From contig JAGZOP010000004.1 in NCBI GenBank assembly GCA_018383195.1, positions 1 through 64,000 of the forward strand: a stretch of 64,000 nt of DNA, given 5' to 3'. Of the stretch, positions 1 through 7,240 are shown piece after piece; the stretch's first letter is position 1, and each line of letters opens with the position of its first letter. The notes under the pieces are model-generated. The model did not search any database and was not told the DNA's origin. It saw only the letters and a list, made by a program, of their open reading frames with translations. Made by a program: the position numbers and the translations under genes. This DNA is from Clostridiaceae bacterium (lineage in GTDB: Bacteria > Bacillota > Clostridia > Oscillospirales > Butyricicoccaceae).

Positions 1-57
1 TCGTTTTACAATAGCCAGTTTCTCTTCCTTGCTACGTATTGTGTACTTTCGGGGCAT
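1..57 (-). mobile_element. IS transposase OrfA-like, N-terminal fragment cut by window edge
   Basis: Nineteen codons are visible, reading MPRKYTIRSKEEKLAIVKR, then the window ends. A start-proximal stretch of Lys/Arg with 'EEKLAIVKR' is typical of the helix-turn-helix first ORF of IS3/IS150-type transposases. A GGAGGTGGG ribosome-binding site sits 3 bases before the ATG. A perfect 13-bp inverted repeat lies just upstream and may be the element end. Family assignment rests on a short N-terminus only, so it is tentative. Confidence 0.55.
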
Positions 58-90
58 AATCCCACCTCCAAATCTATAATAGCATAAAAA

Positions 91-120
91 TAATGGTAGA
101 CACGAAAGTGTCTACCATTA
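91..120. repeat. 13-bp perfect inverted repeat with GAAA loop near IS end
   Basis: The arms TAATGGTAGACAC and GTGTCTACCATTA are separated by GAAA, and both flanks are A/T-rich. It lies directly upstream of the truncated transposase start. It may be the terminal inverted repeat region of the insertion sequence, since IS3-group ends commonly begin TG, or a bidirectional terminator, since U-rich tracts follow on both strands. The rest of the gap to the next gene (121-336) shows no clear gene. Confidence 0.55.
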
Positions 121-336
121 TTTTATCACTTCAAAACGCACCGAAGCGCGGCGGTTTTTTTGCCGATAAAAGCGTGCGCCTTGACTTTGACGCAGATATT
201 TTGTTGTTTCGCTGATAGTGAGCGGCGGATTTTGCAATACTTTGTCGTGTTTGACTTAATATTATTCTTGTAAGAAAACGATGGGTATGGTAAAGTAAGA
301 GTAGAAAAACTTATAGAAATCAGGGAGATGTAAACC

Positions 337-1533
337 ATGGAAAGAAGAGTAGGCACTGTATCCAGGGGTATCCGCTGCCCGATTATTCGTGAAGGCGATA
401 ATCTGGCAGATATTATTGTAGAAAGCGTACTTGGTGCAGCCGAAAGCGAAGGCTTTGCGCTTCATGACCGCGATGTCATTGCTGCAACCGAATCAATCGT
501 AGCAAGAGCACAGGGAAACTATGCGTCTATTGATGCAATCGCGAAGGATGTGAAAGCAAAGCTGGGCGGTGAGACCATCGGCGTAATCTTCCCGATCCTG
601 TCCAGAAACCGTTTTTCGATCTGTCTGAAGGGCATTGCGAAGGGCGCCAAGAAAGTTGTCCTGATGCTGAGCTATCCGAGTGATGAGGTTGGCAACGAGT
701 TGGTATCGCTTGACCGGCTGGATGAGGCAGGCATCAATCCGTACAGCGATGTATTGGATGAGAAGAAGTACCGCGAGCTGTTCGGCGAAAATAAGCATCC
801 GTTTACCGGCGTTGATTATGTCGCATATTACAGCGAGATCATCCGCGAGGCAGGTGCTGACGTTGAAGTAATCTTTGCAAATCAGCCGCAGGAGATTCTG
901 AACTACACGAAGAAGGTTCTGACCTGCGATATCCACACCCGCGCGCGTACCAAGCGTATCCTGAAGGCAAAGGGCGCGGAAATTGTTCTGGGTCTGGACG
1001 ATATCCTGACTGCGCCGGTGGACGGCAGCGGCTGCAATGAGCGCTTTGGTCTGCTTGGTTCCAACAAGTCCACGGAAGAATCTGTGAAGCTGTTCCCGCG
1101 CGAGTGCACCGATCTGGTGCTCGACGTGCAGAAGCGCATTTTGGAGAAGACCGGCAAGCATGTCGAAGTCATGGTATATGGCGACGGTGCGTTCAAGGAC
1201 CCGGTCGGAAAGATTTGGGAGCTTGCTGACCCGTGCGTATCGGTTGCAAACACCGAGGGTCTGGAGGGCACCCCGAATGAGTTGAAGCTCAAGTATCTGG
1301 CAGACAACGACTTTAAGGACCTGTCCGGTGAGGCGCTGAAGGAAGCAATCTCGAAGAAGATTCAGAGCAAGCAGGACAATCTTGTGGGCAATATGGCATC
1401 GCAGGGTACAACTCCGCGCCGCTTGACCGACCTGATCGGTTCGCTGTGCGATCTGACTAGCGGTTCGGGCGACAAGGGTACGCCGGTCATCCTCGTGCAG
1501 GGCTACTTCGACAACTTCACCACCGAGAAGTAA
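337..1533 (+). CDS. CofE-like amide ligase (coenzyme F420-0:L-glutamate ligase family)
   Basis: This 398-residue protein has the CofE/F420_ligase fold signature from its N-terminus (start 'RGIRCPIIREGDNLADII') and the family's long conserved core. A GGGAG ribosome-binding site precedes the ATG. In actinobacteria and methanogens the family adds gamma-linked glutamate to coenzyme F420-0. Firmicutes of this kind are not known to make F420, and no cofC, cofD, cofG or cofH homologue is nearby, so the substrate here is unknown; another amide-bond-forming role is likelier. It is a single-gene unit ended by a strong bidirectional hairpin, and upstream sits the IS fragment. Confidence 0.85.
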   Translation: MERRVGTVSRGIRCPIIREGDNLADIIVESVLGAAESEGFALHDRDVIAATESIVARAQGNYASIDAIAKDVKAKLGGETIGVIFPILSRNRFSICLKGIAKGAKKVVLMLSYPSDEVGNELVSLDRLDEAGINPYSDVLDEKKYRELFGENKHPFTGVDYVAYYSEIIREAGADVEVIFANQPQEILNYTKKVLTCDIHTRARTKRILKAKGAEIVLGLDDILTAPVDGSGCNERFGLLGSNKSTEESVKLFPRECTDLVLDVQKRILEKTGKHVEVMVYGDGAFKDPVGKIWELADPCVSVANTEGLEGTPNELKLKYLADNDFKDLSGEALKEAISKKIQSKQDNLVGNMASQGTTPRRLTDLIGSLCDLTSGSGDKGTPVILVQGYFDNFTTEK

Positions 1534-1546
1534 ATGTAGAGCAAAT

Positions 1547-1582
1547 AAAAAAGCTGTAAATCTTACGATTTACAGCTTTTTT
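1547..1582. terminator. Bidirectional Rho-independent terminator
   Basis: A 16-bp stem with a 4-base TTAC loop has an A-run on the left and T-run on the right. It lies between the convergent CofE-like gene and the J-domain gene, and so serves both strands. Confidence 0.9.
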
Positions 1583-2262
1583 TATTTGCGTCGTGTCAAA
1601 AACGTGAATACAACAATCAGGCACAGTACAATGCTGATGAGAATGACTGGGGGATGCGGCAATGCACACATGAGCATGCACAGGCAGAGAAAAAGCACCG
1701 TGCCTAAAATCCTGCGAAAAAGGCTGGGGGAATGCGGTGTTTGCTGAATGGATGGCGGGGGTGAAGGTGCTGCGGCGGGAGGTTCCTCCGGTTTTGGATG
1801 GTCAACAGCATCGAATTTCAAGCCGCCCGACGGCGTGGGCGAAGTTCCTGCGCCGCGGATGCGGCATTTTCCCTGCGGCAGCGCAGGAGAATCGAGCGAA
1901 CGGCGCGGTTCCGGACGGCTTACGCGTTTATTTTCCTTACGCATGGCGGCATACTGCTCGGCGCTGAACGAATCATAGGAACAGCGATGCTGCCGGGCAC
2001 GGGCGGGGTTGTCAGTCGCGGTCGGGATATGGAACGAAGGCTTGAACGCCGGTTTGGGTACAGGCTGCGCCGGAGCGGGCGGTGCGTCCGTCTGCGGATG
2101 CTGTCTGGCGTAGCGGATGGCTTGACGGTACGCTTCATGCAGCACACGGAACTCGTCCGGATGTTCCTCGGGGTGACAATGCTTGGCGCGCTCTGCATAG
2201 GCACGCTTGACGGCTTCCGGATCGCCCGTAGGCGCGATGCCGAGCGTTTGCCAGATACTCAT
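1582..2262 (-). CDS. Membrane-anchored J-domain co-chaperone with HPE variant
   Basis: The N-terminus (about residues 1-50) is J-domain-like: 'SIWQTLGI', a helix ending 'KRAYAERAKHC', then 'EFRVLHEAY'. The place normally occupied by HPD reads His-Pro-Glu (30-32); an HPD tripeptide does occur four residues later (34-36). The middle (about 55-180) is proline-rich and low-complexity, like a linker. The last 43 residues hold two hydrophobic segments (about 184-199 and 204-222) before a TRRK end, so the protein should be tethered in the membrane with the J-domain in the cytosol. Its ATG overlaps the stop of the upstream Hsp70 gene by 4 bases, implying translational coupling and a dedicated Hsp70 partner. 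Confidence 0.8.
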   Translation of the reverse strand: MSIWQTLGIAPTGDPEAVKRAYAERAKHCHPEEHPDEFRVLHEAYRQAIRYARQHPQTDAPPAPAQPVPKPAFKPSFHIPTATDNPARARQHRCSYDSFSAEQYAAMRKENKRVSRPEPRRSLDSPALPQGKCRIRGAGTSPTPSGGLKFDAVDHPKPEEPPAAAPSPPPSIQQTPHSPSLFRRILGTVLFLCLCMLMCALPHPPVILISIVLCLIVVFTFLTRRK

Positions 2263-4010
2263 TCGTCGTCCTCCTCTTCTTCCGGGGAAAATCCTTCGCG
2301 GAACGCCCGCAGGATATCCTCATCGGAGTCTGCGCTGGAGTCAATGAGATCAAAAAAGCGGGTCAGTTCCTTGCGGAAACGGCGCAGCTTGGGCGCGCTG
2401 CCTTCGTGCAGCAGCAGATTGAAATAGTCAATTTGCTGATGGATCTGTTCACGCAGCAGACCGGTCGCTTCCTCATACAGCCGCGCTCCGCGCGCAAGCA
2501 GGACCTTGTTTTCTTCGTCTTCACGTGGAATCAACTTGTATTTTTCAAGTTCCTTGAGACGCTTGGAGAGTTCGGTGTCGCTGAGCTTGAGGCTGGGGTT
2601 TAGAATCAGAGACTGTTCTTTTTGACCGGTGGACTGGCAGGTCACTTCGACCTGTAAAATCCCGTTAAGGTCATAGGTGAAACGCACGTCTGCACCCTCG
2701 TGTCCGCGCGCCGCACGTGGCACGTCAATTTCAACCTCGCCGAGTTTGAGGTTATCCCGGCAGTAAATACCTTCGCCCTGATAGACCTCAATGGTCATTT
2801 TGGTCTGGTTGTCATGTGCGGTAAAATAGCTGCGCATGCGGCTGGCGGGCAAGGTAGTATTACGCTCTAGAATGGGGGAAAACAGGTCGTTCGAGGGGTC
2901 CTCGTGGTTGATGACATTGACGCCGAGCGTAAAGGGGCAGATATCGGTCAGAATGGTGTCGCGCAGGTCCTGACTGCGCTCCTTGATGCCTGCTGCGATG
3001 CCTGCACCGATTGCGACCGTAGTGTCCGCATCAAAATCGCACAGCGGCACCTTGCCGAGAATGTGGCGCAGATATTGCTGCACAAGCGGCATATGGCATG
3101 AGCCGCCGACCAGAACGATTTCATCGATCTCCCCGACAGAGCCCTGACAGTCGCGCAGGGCGCGGGCAATCGGTTTTTCCAGACGGCGCAGCAGAGGTGC
3201 ACTGATTTCCACGAGTTTTTGGTTGGACAGCATGAGCGAGCACTGTTTGCCGCAAAGTTCCGTAACCATCATCACCGGCTCACGCTGCGAAAGTGCGATT
3301 TTGCACTGGTCGGCTTGCCGCACCAGACTTGCCTGCGTTTCGCGCGGCAGTTCGGATAGCTTAAGACCGTTTTGCTTGCAGAAATGCGCAGCGATGGCGT
3401 GGTTGAAATCGTCCCCGCCCAGACGGTTGTCCCCTGCGACCGCAATGATTTCAATGACATTGGAAAAAGCGTCTACCACCGAAACGTCCAGCGTGCCGCC
3501 GCCGAAATCGACCACCAGAAAGGTCATATCCTCGTCCTTGCCCTTGTGATAGGCGAGGGCAGCGGCGCTCGGTTCGTTGATGATACGCTCCACGCGGAAG
3601 CCTGCCAGTTCGCCGGCGGCTTTGGTCGCGCTGCGCCCGTTGTCATCAAAGTAGGCGGGCACACTGATGACCGCTTCCTCCACCGGTTCTCCAAGAAAAG
3701 TTTCTGCATCCTCCTTGAGGCGGCGCAGTACGAATGAAGAAAGCTCAACCGGGGTAAATGGTTTGCCGGCAAGCGTCAGGCGGGTGTCCGTACCCATAAA
3801 GCGTTTGAAGCTGGCGGCAGTGCGTTCCGGATGAGAAATCAGACGGTCTTTTGCCGCCTGCCCGACTAAAATATTCCCGTTTTCCTCAATGCTGACCGCA
3901 GAGGGGGTCAGCATCTCTCCAAGGGCATTCGGGATGAGCTGGCATGTTCCATCTTTCCAGACAGCAGCCAGACTATTGGTCGTACCAAGGTCGATTCCGA
4001 TGATCGGCAT
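2259..4010 (-). CDS. hscC: HscC-type Hsp70 chaperone
   Basis: This 583-residue Hsp70 has the ATPase phosphate-1 motif GIDLGTTNS (5-13), 'VVDFGGGTLDVSVVD', and a substrate-binding half starting near 'DICPFTLGVNV'. Wording along its length (SLAAVWKDG, LIPN, SHPERTAA, ELSSFVLRRLKEDAE, ILTDICP) matches E. coli HscC (Hsc62) more closely than DnaK. The tail is acidic (EEEEDDE). I start at MPIIGIDLG because AAGGAGG lies 7 bases upstream and a promoter lies inside the longer possible reading frame. In E. coli, HscC works with membrane J-proteins DjlB/DjlC; here a J-protein with C-terminal membrane segments follows with a 4-base overlap, which supports the same kind of pair. Clients are unknown. Confidence 0.88.
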   Translation of the reverse strand: MPIIGIDLGTTNSLAAVWKDGTCQLIPNALGEMLTPSAVSIEENGNILVGQAAKDRLISHPERTAASFKRFMGTDTRLTLAGKPFTPVELSSFVLRRLKEDAETFLGEPVEEAVISVPAYFDDNGRSATKAAGELAGFRVERIINEPSAAALAYHKGKDEDMTFLVVDFGGGTLDVSVVDAFSNVIEIIAVAGDNRLGGDDFNHAIAAHFCKQNGLKLSELPRETQASLVRQADQCKIALSQREPVMMVTELCGKQCSLMLSNQKLVEISAPLLRRLEKPIARALRDCQGSVGEIDEIVLVGGSCHMPLVQQYLRHILGKVPLCDFDADTTVAIGAGIAAGIKERSQDLRDTILTDICPFTLGVNVINHEDPSNDLFSPILERNTTLPASRMRSYFTAHDNQTKMTIEVYQGEGIYCRDNLKLGEVEIDVPRAARGHEGADVRFTYDLNGILQVEVTCQSTGQKEQSLILNPSLKLSDTELSKRLKELEKYKLIPREDEENKVLLARGARLYEEATGLLREQIHQQIDYFNLLLHEGSAPKLRRFRKELTRFFDLIDSSADSDEDILRAFREGFSPEEEEDDE

Positions 4011-4044
4011 ATGGGCGCCTCCTTGCCATGAATTCACTGTACTT

Positions 4045-4073
4045 ATTCTAGCATACTTGACGGAGAATGTCAT
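4045..4073 (-). promoter_or_regulatory. SigA-like promoter of hscC
   Basis: On the minus strand, ATGACA (-35) and TAGAAT (-10) are 17 bases apart, 35 bases upstream of the chosen hscC start. No CIRCE-like inverted repeat is visible, so heat control by HrcA is not indicated. Confidence 0.6.
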
Positions 4074-4084
4074 GGACAGACTGT

Positions 4085-4107
4085 AAAAAGAGAGAGCCGA
4101 AGCTCTC
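4085..4107 (-). terminator. Terminator of the pyrBI-ferredoxin operon
   Basis: On the minus strand, GAGAGC-TTCG-GCTCTC is followed by TCTTTTT, a compact UUCG-type hairpin just past the stop of the flavodoxin/ferredoxin gene. A longer CTGTAAA/TTTACAG pairing (4081-4118) encloses it. Confidence 0.85.
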
Positions 4108-4112
4108 CCTCT

Positions 4113-4871
4113 TTACAGAAAATATTCGTTTTCGCGGCGTGCGGACAGCTTTTTGGAAAAGTCGGCTGCGAACGTCTGATAAGCCGGCACATCCATGTTC
4201 TTTGCGCTCACCGGACAGCGGCGGATGCAGCGGAAGCAGGAAAGGCACAAACTGTCGTCGATTTTGGAAAAGTCATGTGGGTCAATCGCGCCTTGCGGGC
4301 ATTCACGCGCGCACAGACCGCAGCCGATGCACGCATCACTCGTCAGCGGACGGAATTTCCCGCGCGCGCCGCCCTCGCGATAGGGGCGGTTGCCGGGAAC
4401 CGAGATGGGCTTCGTGTCACCGTCCGTAAGTTTGAGCGCAATCTTTTCGGCAAAGGTACGGTCTTCTGCAAGATCGTCTGCGTTTGGTCTGCCGACCTGA
4501 ATTTCACCATAGGTATGCTGCGCGACGAGTGCCGCCGCTGCAATCGGGATAAAGCCGTTTGCGCACACAATGTCGGACAGTTCGAGCAGCGCATCGTCAT
4601 AGTGGCGGTTGCCGTATGTGACGGTCAGGATGCAGCGTGTACCGCTGCCCTTGACCTGCGCGAGCCGTTCGGCAAAACCTTTGTACAAACGACCGCTGTA
4701 AACCGGCGCGCCGAATACGACCACTTCATCTGCGCCGAACGAGCCGGGCAGCGGCGCGTCAAAACGGGTCAGATCGCAGCTCTGCGCCTGTGGGTCGAGG
4801 GTATGTGCAATGGCTTCCGCACCTGCTTTGGAGGTGCCGGTCGGAGAGAAATACAGAGCGGAGGTTTTCAT
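4113..4871 (-). CDS. EFR1-type flavodoxin/ferredoxin fusion protein
   Basis: The 252-residue protein joins an N-terminal flavodoxin-like domain (FMN phosphate loop 'FSPTGTSKAGAE', about residues 8-19) to a C-terminal pair of 4Fe-4S clusters: CIGCGLCARECPQG and CLSCFRCIRRCPVS. This is the layout of EFR1-family ferrodoxins, predicted cytosolic electron carriers of anaerobes. It starts 16 bases after pyrI with a GGAGG site, so it is cotranscribed with pyrB and pyrI. The electron acceptor cannot be told; dihydroorotate oxidation is a tempting but unproven link. Confidence 0.88.
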   Translation of the reverse strand: MKTSALYFSPTGTSKAGAEAIAHTLDPQAQSCDLTRFDAPLPGSFGADEVVVFGAPVYSGRLYKGFAERLAQVKGSGTRCILTVTYGNRHYDDALLELSDIVCANGFIPIAAAALVAQHTYGEIQVGRPNADDLAEDRTFAEKIALKLTDGDTKPISVPGNRPYREGGARGKFRPLTSDACIGCGLCARECPQGAIDPHDFSKIDDSLCLSCFRCIRRCPVSAKNMDVPAYQTFAADFSKKLSARRENEYFL

Positions 4872-4887
4872 GAGAAATCCTCCTGTA

Positions 4888-5313
4888 TTACGGGTTCAGC
4901 TTATTGGGTTCCTGCTCGCAGTATGCGCAGCGATAGCGTCCGTTTTCACTCAGATAGAAAATATGGTCGATTTCCTCTTCCACCGAGGTAATGCAGCGCG
5001 GGTTCTTGCAGCGGATGACATTGACCAGCTTGGGCGGCTTGGCGAGTTTTTTCTTTTCAACAATGCGTCCGTCGCGGATGATGTCGATGGTGATGTCGGG
5101 GTCAACGTAGCCGAGCACGTCCAGATCCAGATCAATCATGCTTTCAATTTTGATGATGTCCTTGTGACCGTGCTTGCTCGAGCGTGCATTGCGGATGAGC
5201 GCCACGCAGCAGTCCAGTTTATCAAGACCTGCGAGCTGATAAATCTGCATGCCGGTCCCCGCCTGAATATGGTCGATGACCAGACCGTTCTGAATGGAAT
5301 CAATATTAAGCAT
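4888..5313 (-). CDS. pyrI: Aspartate carbamoyltransferase regulatory chain
   Basis: The 141-residue protein has the nucleotide-binding N-terminal domain ('NGLVIDHI', 'NARSSKHGHKDIIKIE') and a C-terminal zinc domain with a Cys-x4-Cys (CKNPRC) and Cys-x2-Cys (CAYC) arrangement identical in spacing to E. coli PyrI. It should bind PyrB trimers and give nucleotide control to the first committed step of pyrimidine synthesis. Its start overlaps the end of pyrB by 8 bases, which indicates coupled translation and 1:1 assembly. Confidence 0.95.
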   Translation of the reverse strand: MLNIDSIQNGLVIDHIQAGTGMQIYQLAGLDKLDCCVALIRNARSSKHGHKDIIKIESMIDLDLDVLGYVDPDITIDIIRDGRIVEKKKLAKPPKLVNVIRCKNPRCITSVEEEIDHIFYLSENGRYRCAYCEQEPNKLNP

Positions 5314-6244
5314 GCGGTTCGTCCTCCTTTTCGGTTAATTCGAGCAGCGTCATGATGAGTGCCATGCGCACATATACGCCGTTTTGCGCCTGCTCGAAAT
5401 AAGCTGCGCGCGGGTCATCATCCACATCGAGTGCGATTTCGTTGACGCGGGGCAGCGGATGCAGCACCGCCATATCCGGCTTGGCAAGCGCCATCTTGTC
5501 AGTTGTGAGGATGTAGGTATCCTTCAAACGGATATAATCTTCTTCGTTGAAAAAGCGTTCGCGCTGTACACGGGTCATGTAAAGGATGTCCAAATGGGGC
5601 ATCGCGTCCTCCAGACTGGTGACCTGCTCATAGGGAATCCCCTTGGGCTCCAGGACTTCATGGATGACATATTCGGGAACGCGCAGTTCTTCCGGAGAAA
5701 TCAGGATGAAACGAACGCCGGTATAGCGAGAAAGCGATTTGATTAGCGAATGAACCGTGCGGCCGAACTTGAGGTCGCCGCACAGACCGATGGTCAGGTC
5801 ATGGAGGCGTCCTTTGCGGCGGCGAATGGTCATGAGGTCGGTCAGCGTCTGGGTAGGATGCTGATGACCGCCGTCGCCGGCATTGATTACGGGAATACGG
5901 GAAAAGCGGGCTGCACGCAGCGGTGCGCCCTCTTTGGGATGGCGCATTGCGGCAATATCGGCATAGCCGGAGATGACGCGGATGGTGTCGGCAACGCTTT
6001 CACCCTTGGCAGCCGAGGACGAGTCCGCGCTGGAAAAGCCGAGCACAGAGCCGCCGAGATTGAGCATGGCTGCTTCAAATGACAGGCGGGTGCGGGTGGA
6101 GGGTTCATAAAACAGGGTTGCAAGCTTTTTGTGAGCGCACACATTCTGGAATGCTGCCGGGTTGTCCGCAATGCGGTCCGCAAGGTGCAGCAGGGAATCA
6201 ATTTCTTCGACTGTAAAGTCGAGCGGGTCAATCAGATGACGCAT
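5306..6244 (-). CDS. pyrB: Aspartate carbamoyltransferase catalytic chain
   Basis: This enzyme joins carbamoyl phosphate and aspartate to make carbamoyl aspartate in de novo pyrimidine synthesis. The carbamoyl-phosphate signature FYEPSTRTR lies at residues 45-53, GDGGHQHPTQ and 'HPLPRVNEI' are present, and 312 residues is a normal length. A GGAGG site precedes the ATG. It is the first gene of pyrB-pyrI-EFR1. The leader is short (about 58 bases), with no room for a PyrR-type attenuator. Confidence 0.97.
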   Translation of the reverse strand: MRHLIDPLDFTVEEIDSLLHLADRIADNPAAFQNVCAHKKLATLFYEPSTRTRLSFEAAMLNLGGSVLGFSSADSSSAAKGESVADTIRVISGYADIAAMRHPKEGAPLRAARFSRIPVINAGDGGHQHPTQTLTDLMTIRRRKGRLHDLTIGLCGDLKFGRTVHSLIKSLSRYTGVRFILISPEELRVPEYVIHEVLEPKGIPYEQVTSLEDAMPHLDILYMTRVQRERFFNEEDYIRLKDTYILTTDKMALAKPDMAVLHPLPRVNEIALDVDDDPRAAYFEQAQNGVYVRMALIMTLLELTEKEDEPHA

Positions 6245-6308
6245 AGTTTCCTCCGATCAAACGTAATTCGAGACTGCATTGCAGCAATCTCATGCTTCTA
6301 TTAGTTCT

Positions 6309-6337
6309 ATGATAGTATGCGGAGAACGGCTTGTCCA
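6309..6337 (-). promoter_or_regulatory. Promoter of pyrBI operon
   Basis: On the minus strand, TGGACA and TATCAT are 17 bases apart. Downstream, an imperfect palindrome (GAGA..TGCA..TGCA..TCTC, 6270-6291) lies between the predicted start and pyrB and could be an operator. The remaining gap up to 6510 is A/T-rich with no gene that I can support. Confidence 0.6.
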
Positions 6338-6510
6338 GTCAAAATTTGTAGAATGTCCGCAGAGTGGAAACATTTTGATTAAATGCTGAAAAATATTTTG
6401 GTGTACTGAAAAATACTTGTGTATTTTGATGGGGAACCCGATCGTCATAGGTTCTGCCCGAATAACAGAGCTAAAAGAGTTAAAAAATTGGCAGTTTGCA
6501 CAGAAAATGA

Positions 6511-6539
6511 TTGCGGATTTGGTTGGGACAGGATATAAT
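6511..6539 (+). promoter_or_regulatory. Promoter of PRTase-like gene and galM
   Basis: TTGCGG and a perfect TATAAT are 17 bases apart and 25 bases before the chosen start codon. The promoter lies inside a longer possible reading frame, which decides for the downstream ATG at 6565. It fires away from the pyrBI promoter across a shared gap. Confidence 0.75.
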
Positions 6540-6564
6540 AAATTTAGATGAGGAGGCGAAATGT

Positions 6565-7203
6565 ATGGAAAGAAAAGCAATCTATATACCCAGTTCGTCC
6601 GGTAAGGTATCGCTCAAAGCAATCCCCGGGCATTTTGCGACCAACCACTCCCATGTTAACTATTATATCGACATGACAGACATCAAAAGCAACCAGAGCG
6701 TCGCGGAAGAAATTGCTAAGATGCTCGCGCAGCAATACACATCCTCAACCCAGATTCGCGCAATCTTGTGTCTGGACGGCACCGAGGTCATCGGTGGATT
6801 TTTGGCGCAGCAGCTTTCCAGAACCAGTTATCGCGGCGTGAACCATGGAGAAGCGATTTATGTGCTGACGCCCGAGTACAATTCAGCCGGACAGCTGATG
6901 TTCCGGGACAATTTCCGCCCAGTCCTGAAAAATGAAAATATTCTGCTTCTCATGGCATCGGTTACAACCGGACTGACCGTGCAGCAGGGCGCGGAGTGCA
7001 TCGCCTATTACGGCGGCAGGCTGTGCGGCGTTTCCGCAATTTTCAGCGCGCTCGACCGGGTAGATAACGTACACATCCATTCCCTGTATCATGTCAATGA
7101 TCTGCCCGGCTATGACAGCCATATCTCTTCCCAGTGTCCGGCGTGCCGGCGCGGTGAAAAGCTGGAAGCGATTATCAACGGCTTCGGATATTTCAAACTG
7201 TAA
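6565..7203 (+). CDS. Orotate-phosphoribosyltransferase-like protein, degenerate PRPP loop
   Basis: The 212-residue protein has the layout of type I phosphoribosyltransferases, with a hydrophobic strand and loop 'ILLLMASVTTGLT' where active enzymes read hydrophobic-Glu/Asp-Asp-x-x-TTG-x-T. The two acidic residues that hold ribose and metal are replaced by Ala-Ser. Near the C-terminus is a CPACRRGEKLE motif, a CxxC also seen in some orotate PRTases. AGGAGG stands 8 bases before the ATG. It heads a two-gene unit with galM and is divergent from pyrBI. It may be a binding or regulatory relative rather than an enzyme; function is unknown. Confidence 0.65.
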   Translation: MERKAIYIPSSSGKVSLKAIPGHFATNHSHVNYYIDMTDIKSNQSVAEEIAKMLAQQYTSSTQIRAILCLDGTEVIGGFLAQQLSRTSYRGVNHGEAIYVLTPEYNSAGQLMFRDNFRPVLKNENILLLMASVTTGLTVQQGAECIAYYGGRLCGVSAIFSALDRVDNVHIHSLYHVNDLPGYDSHISSQCPACRRGEKLEAIINGFGYFKL

Positions 7204-7240
7204 GCTTGAGCGGCGAACGCGTGTTACGGAGGAAAATCAG

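Noticed and set aside
6245..6337. PyrR attenuator before pyrB
   Set aside because: The leader is about 58 bases and contains no anti-terminator/terminator pair.
6290..6580. 96-codon minus-strand frame in the pyrB upstream gap
   Set aside because: It overlaps two promoters on opposite strands and has no RBS; the sequence is A/T-rich non-coding.
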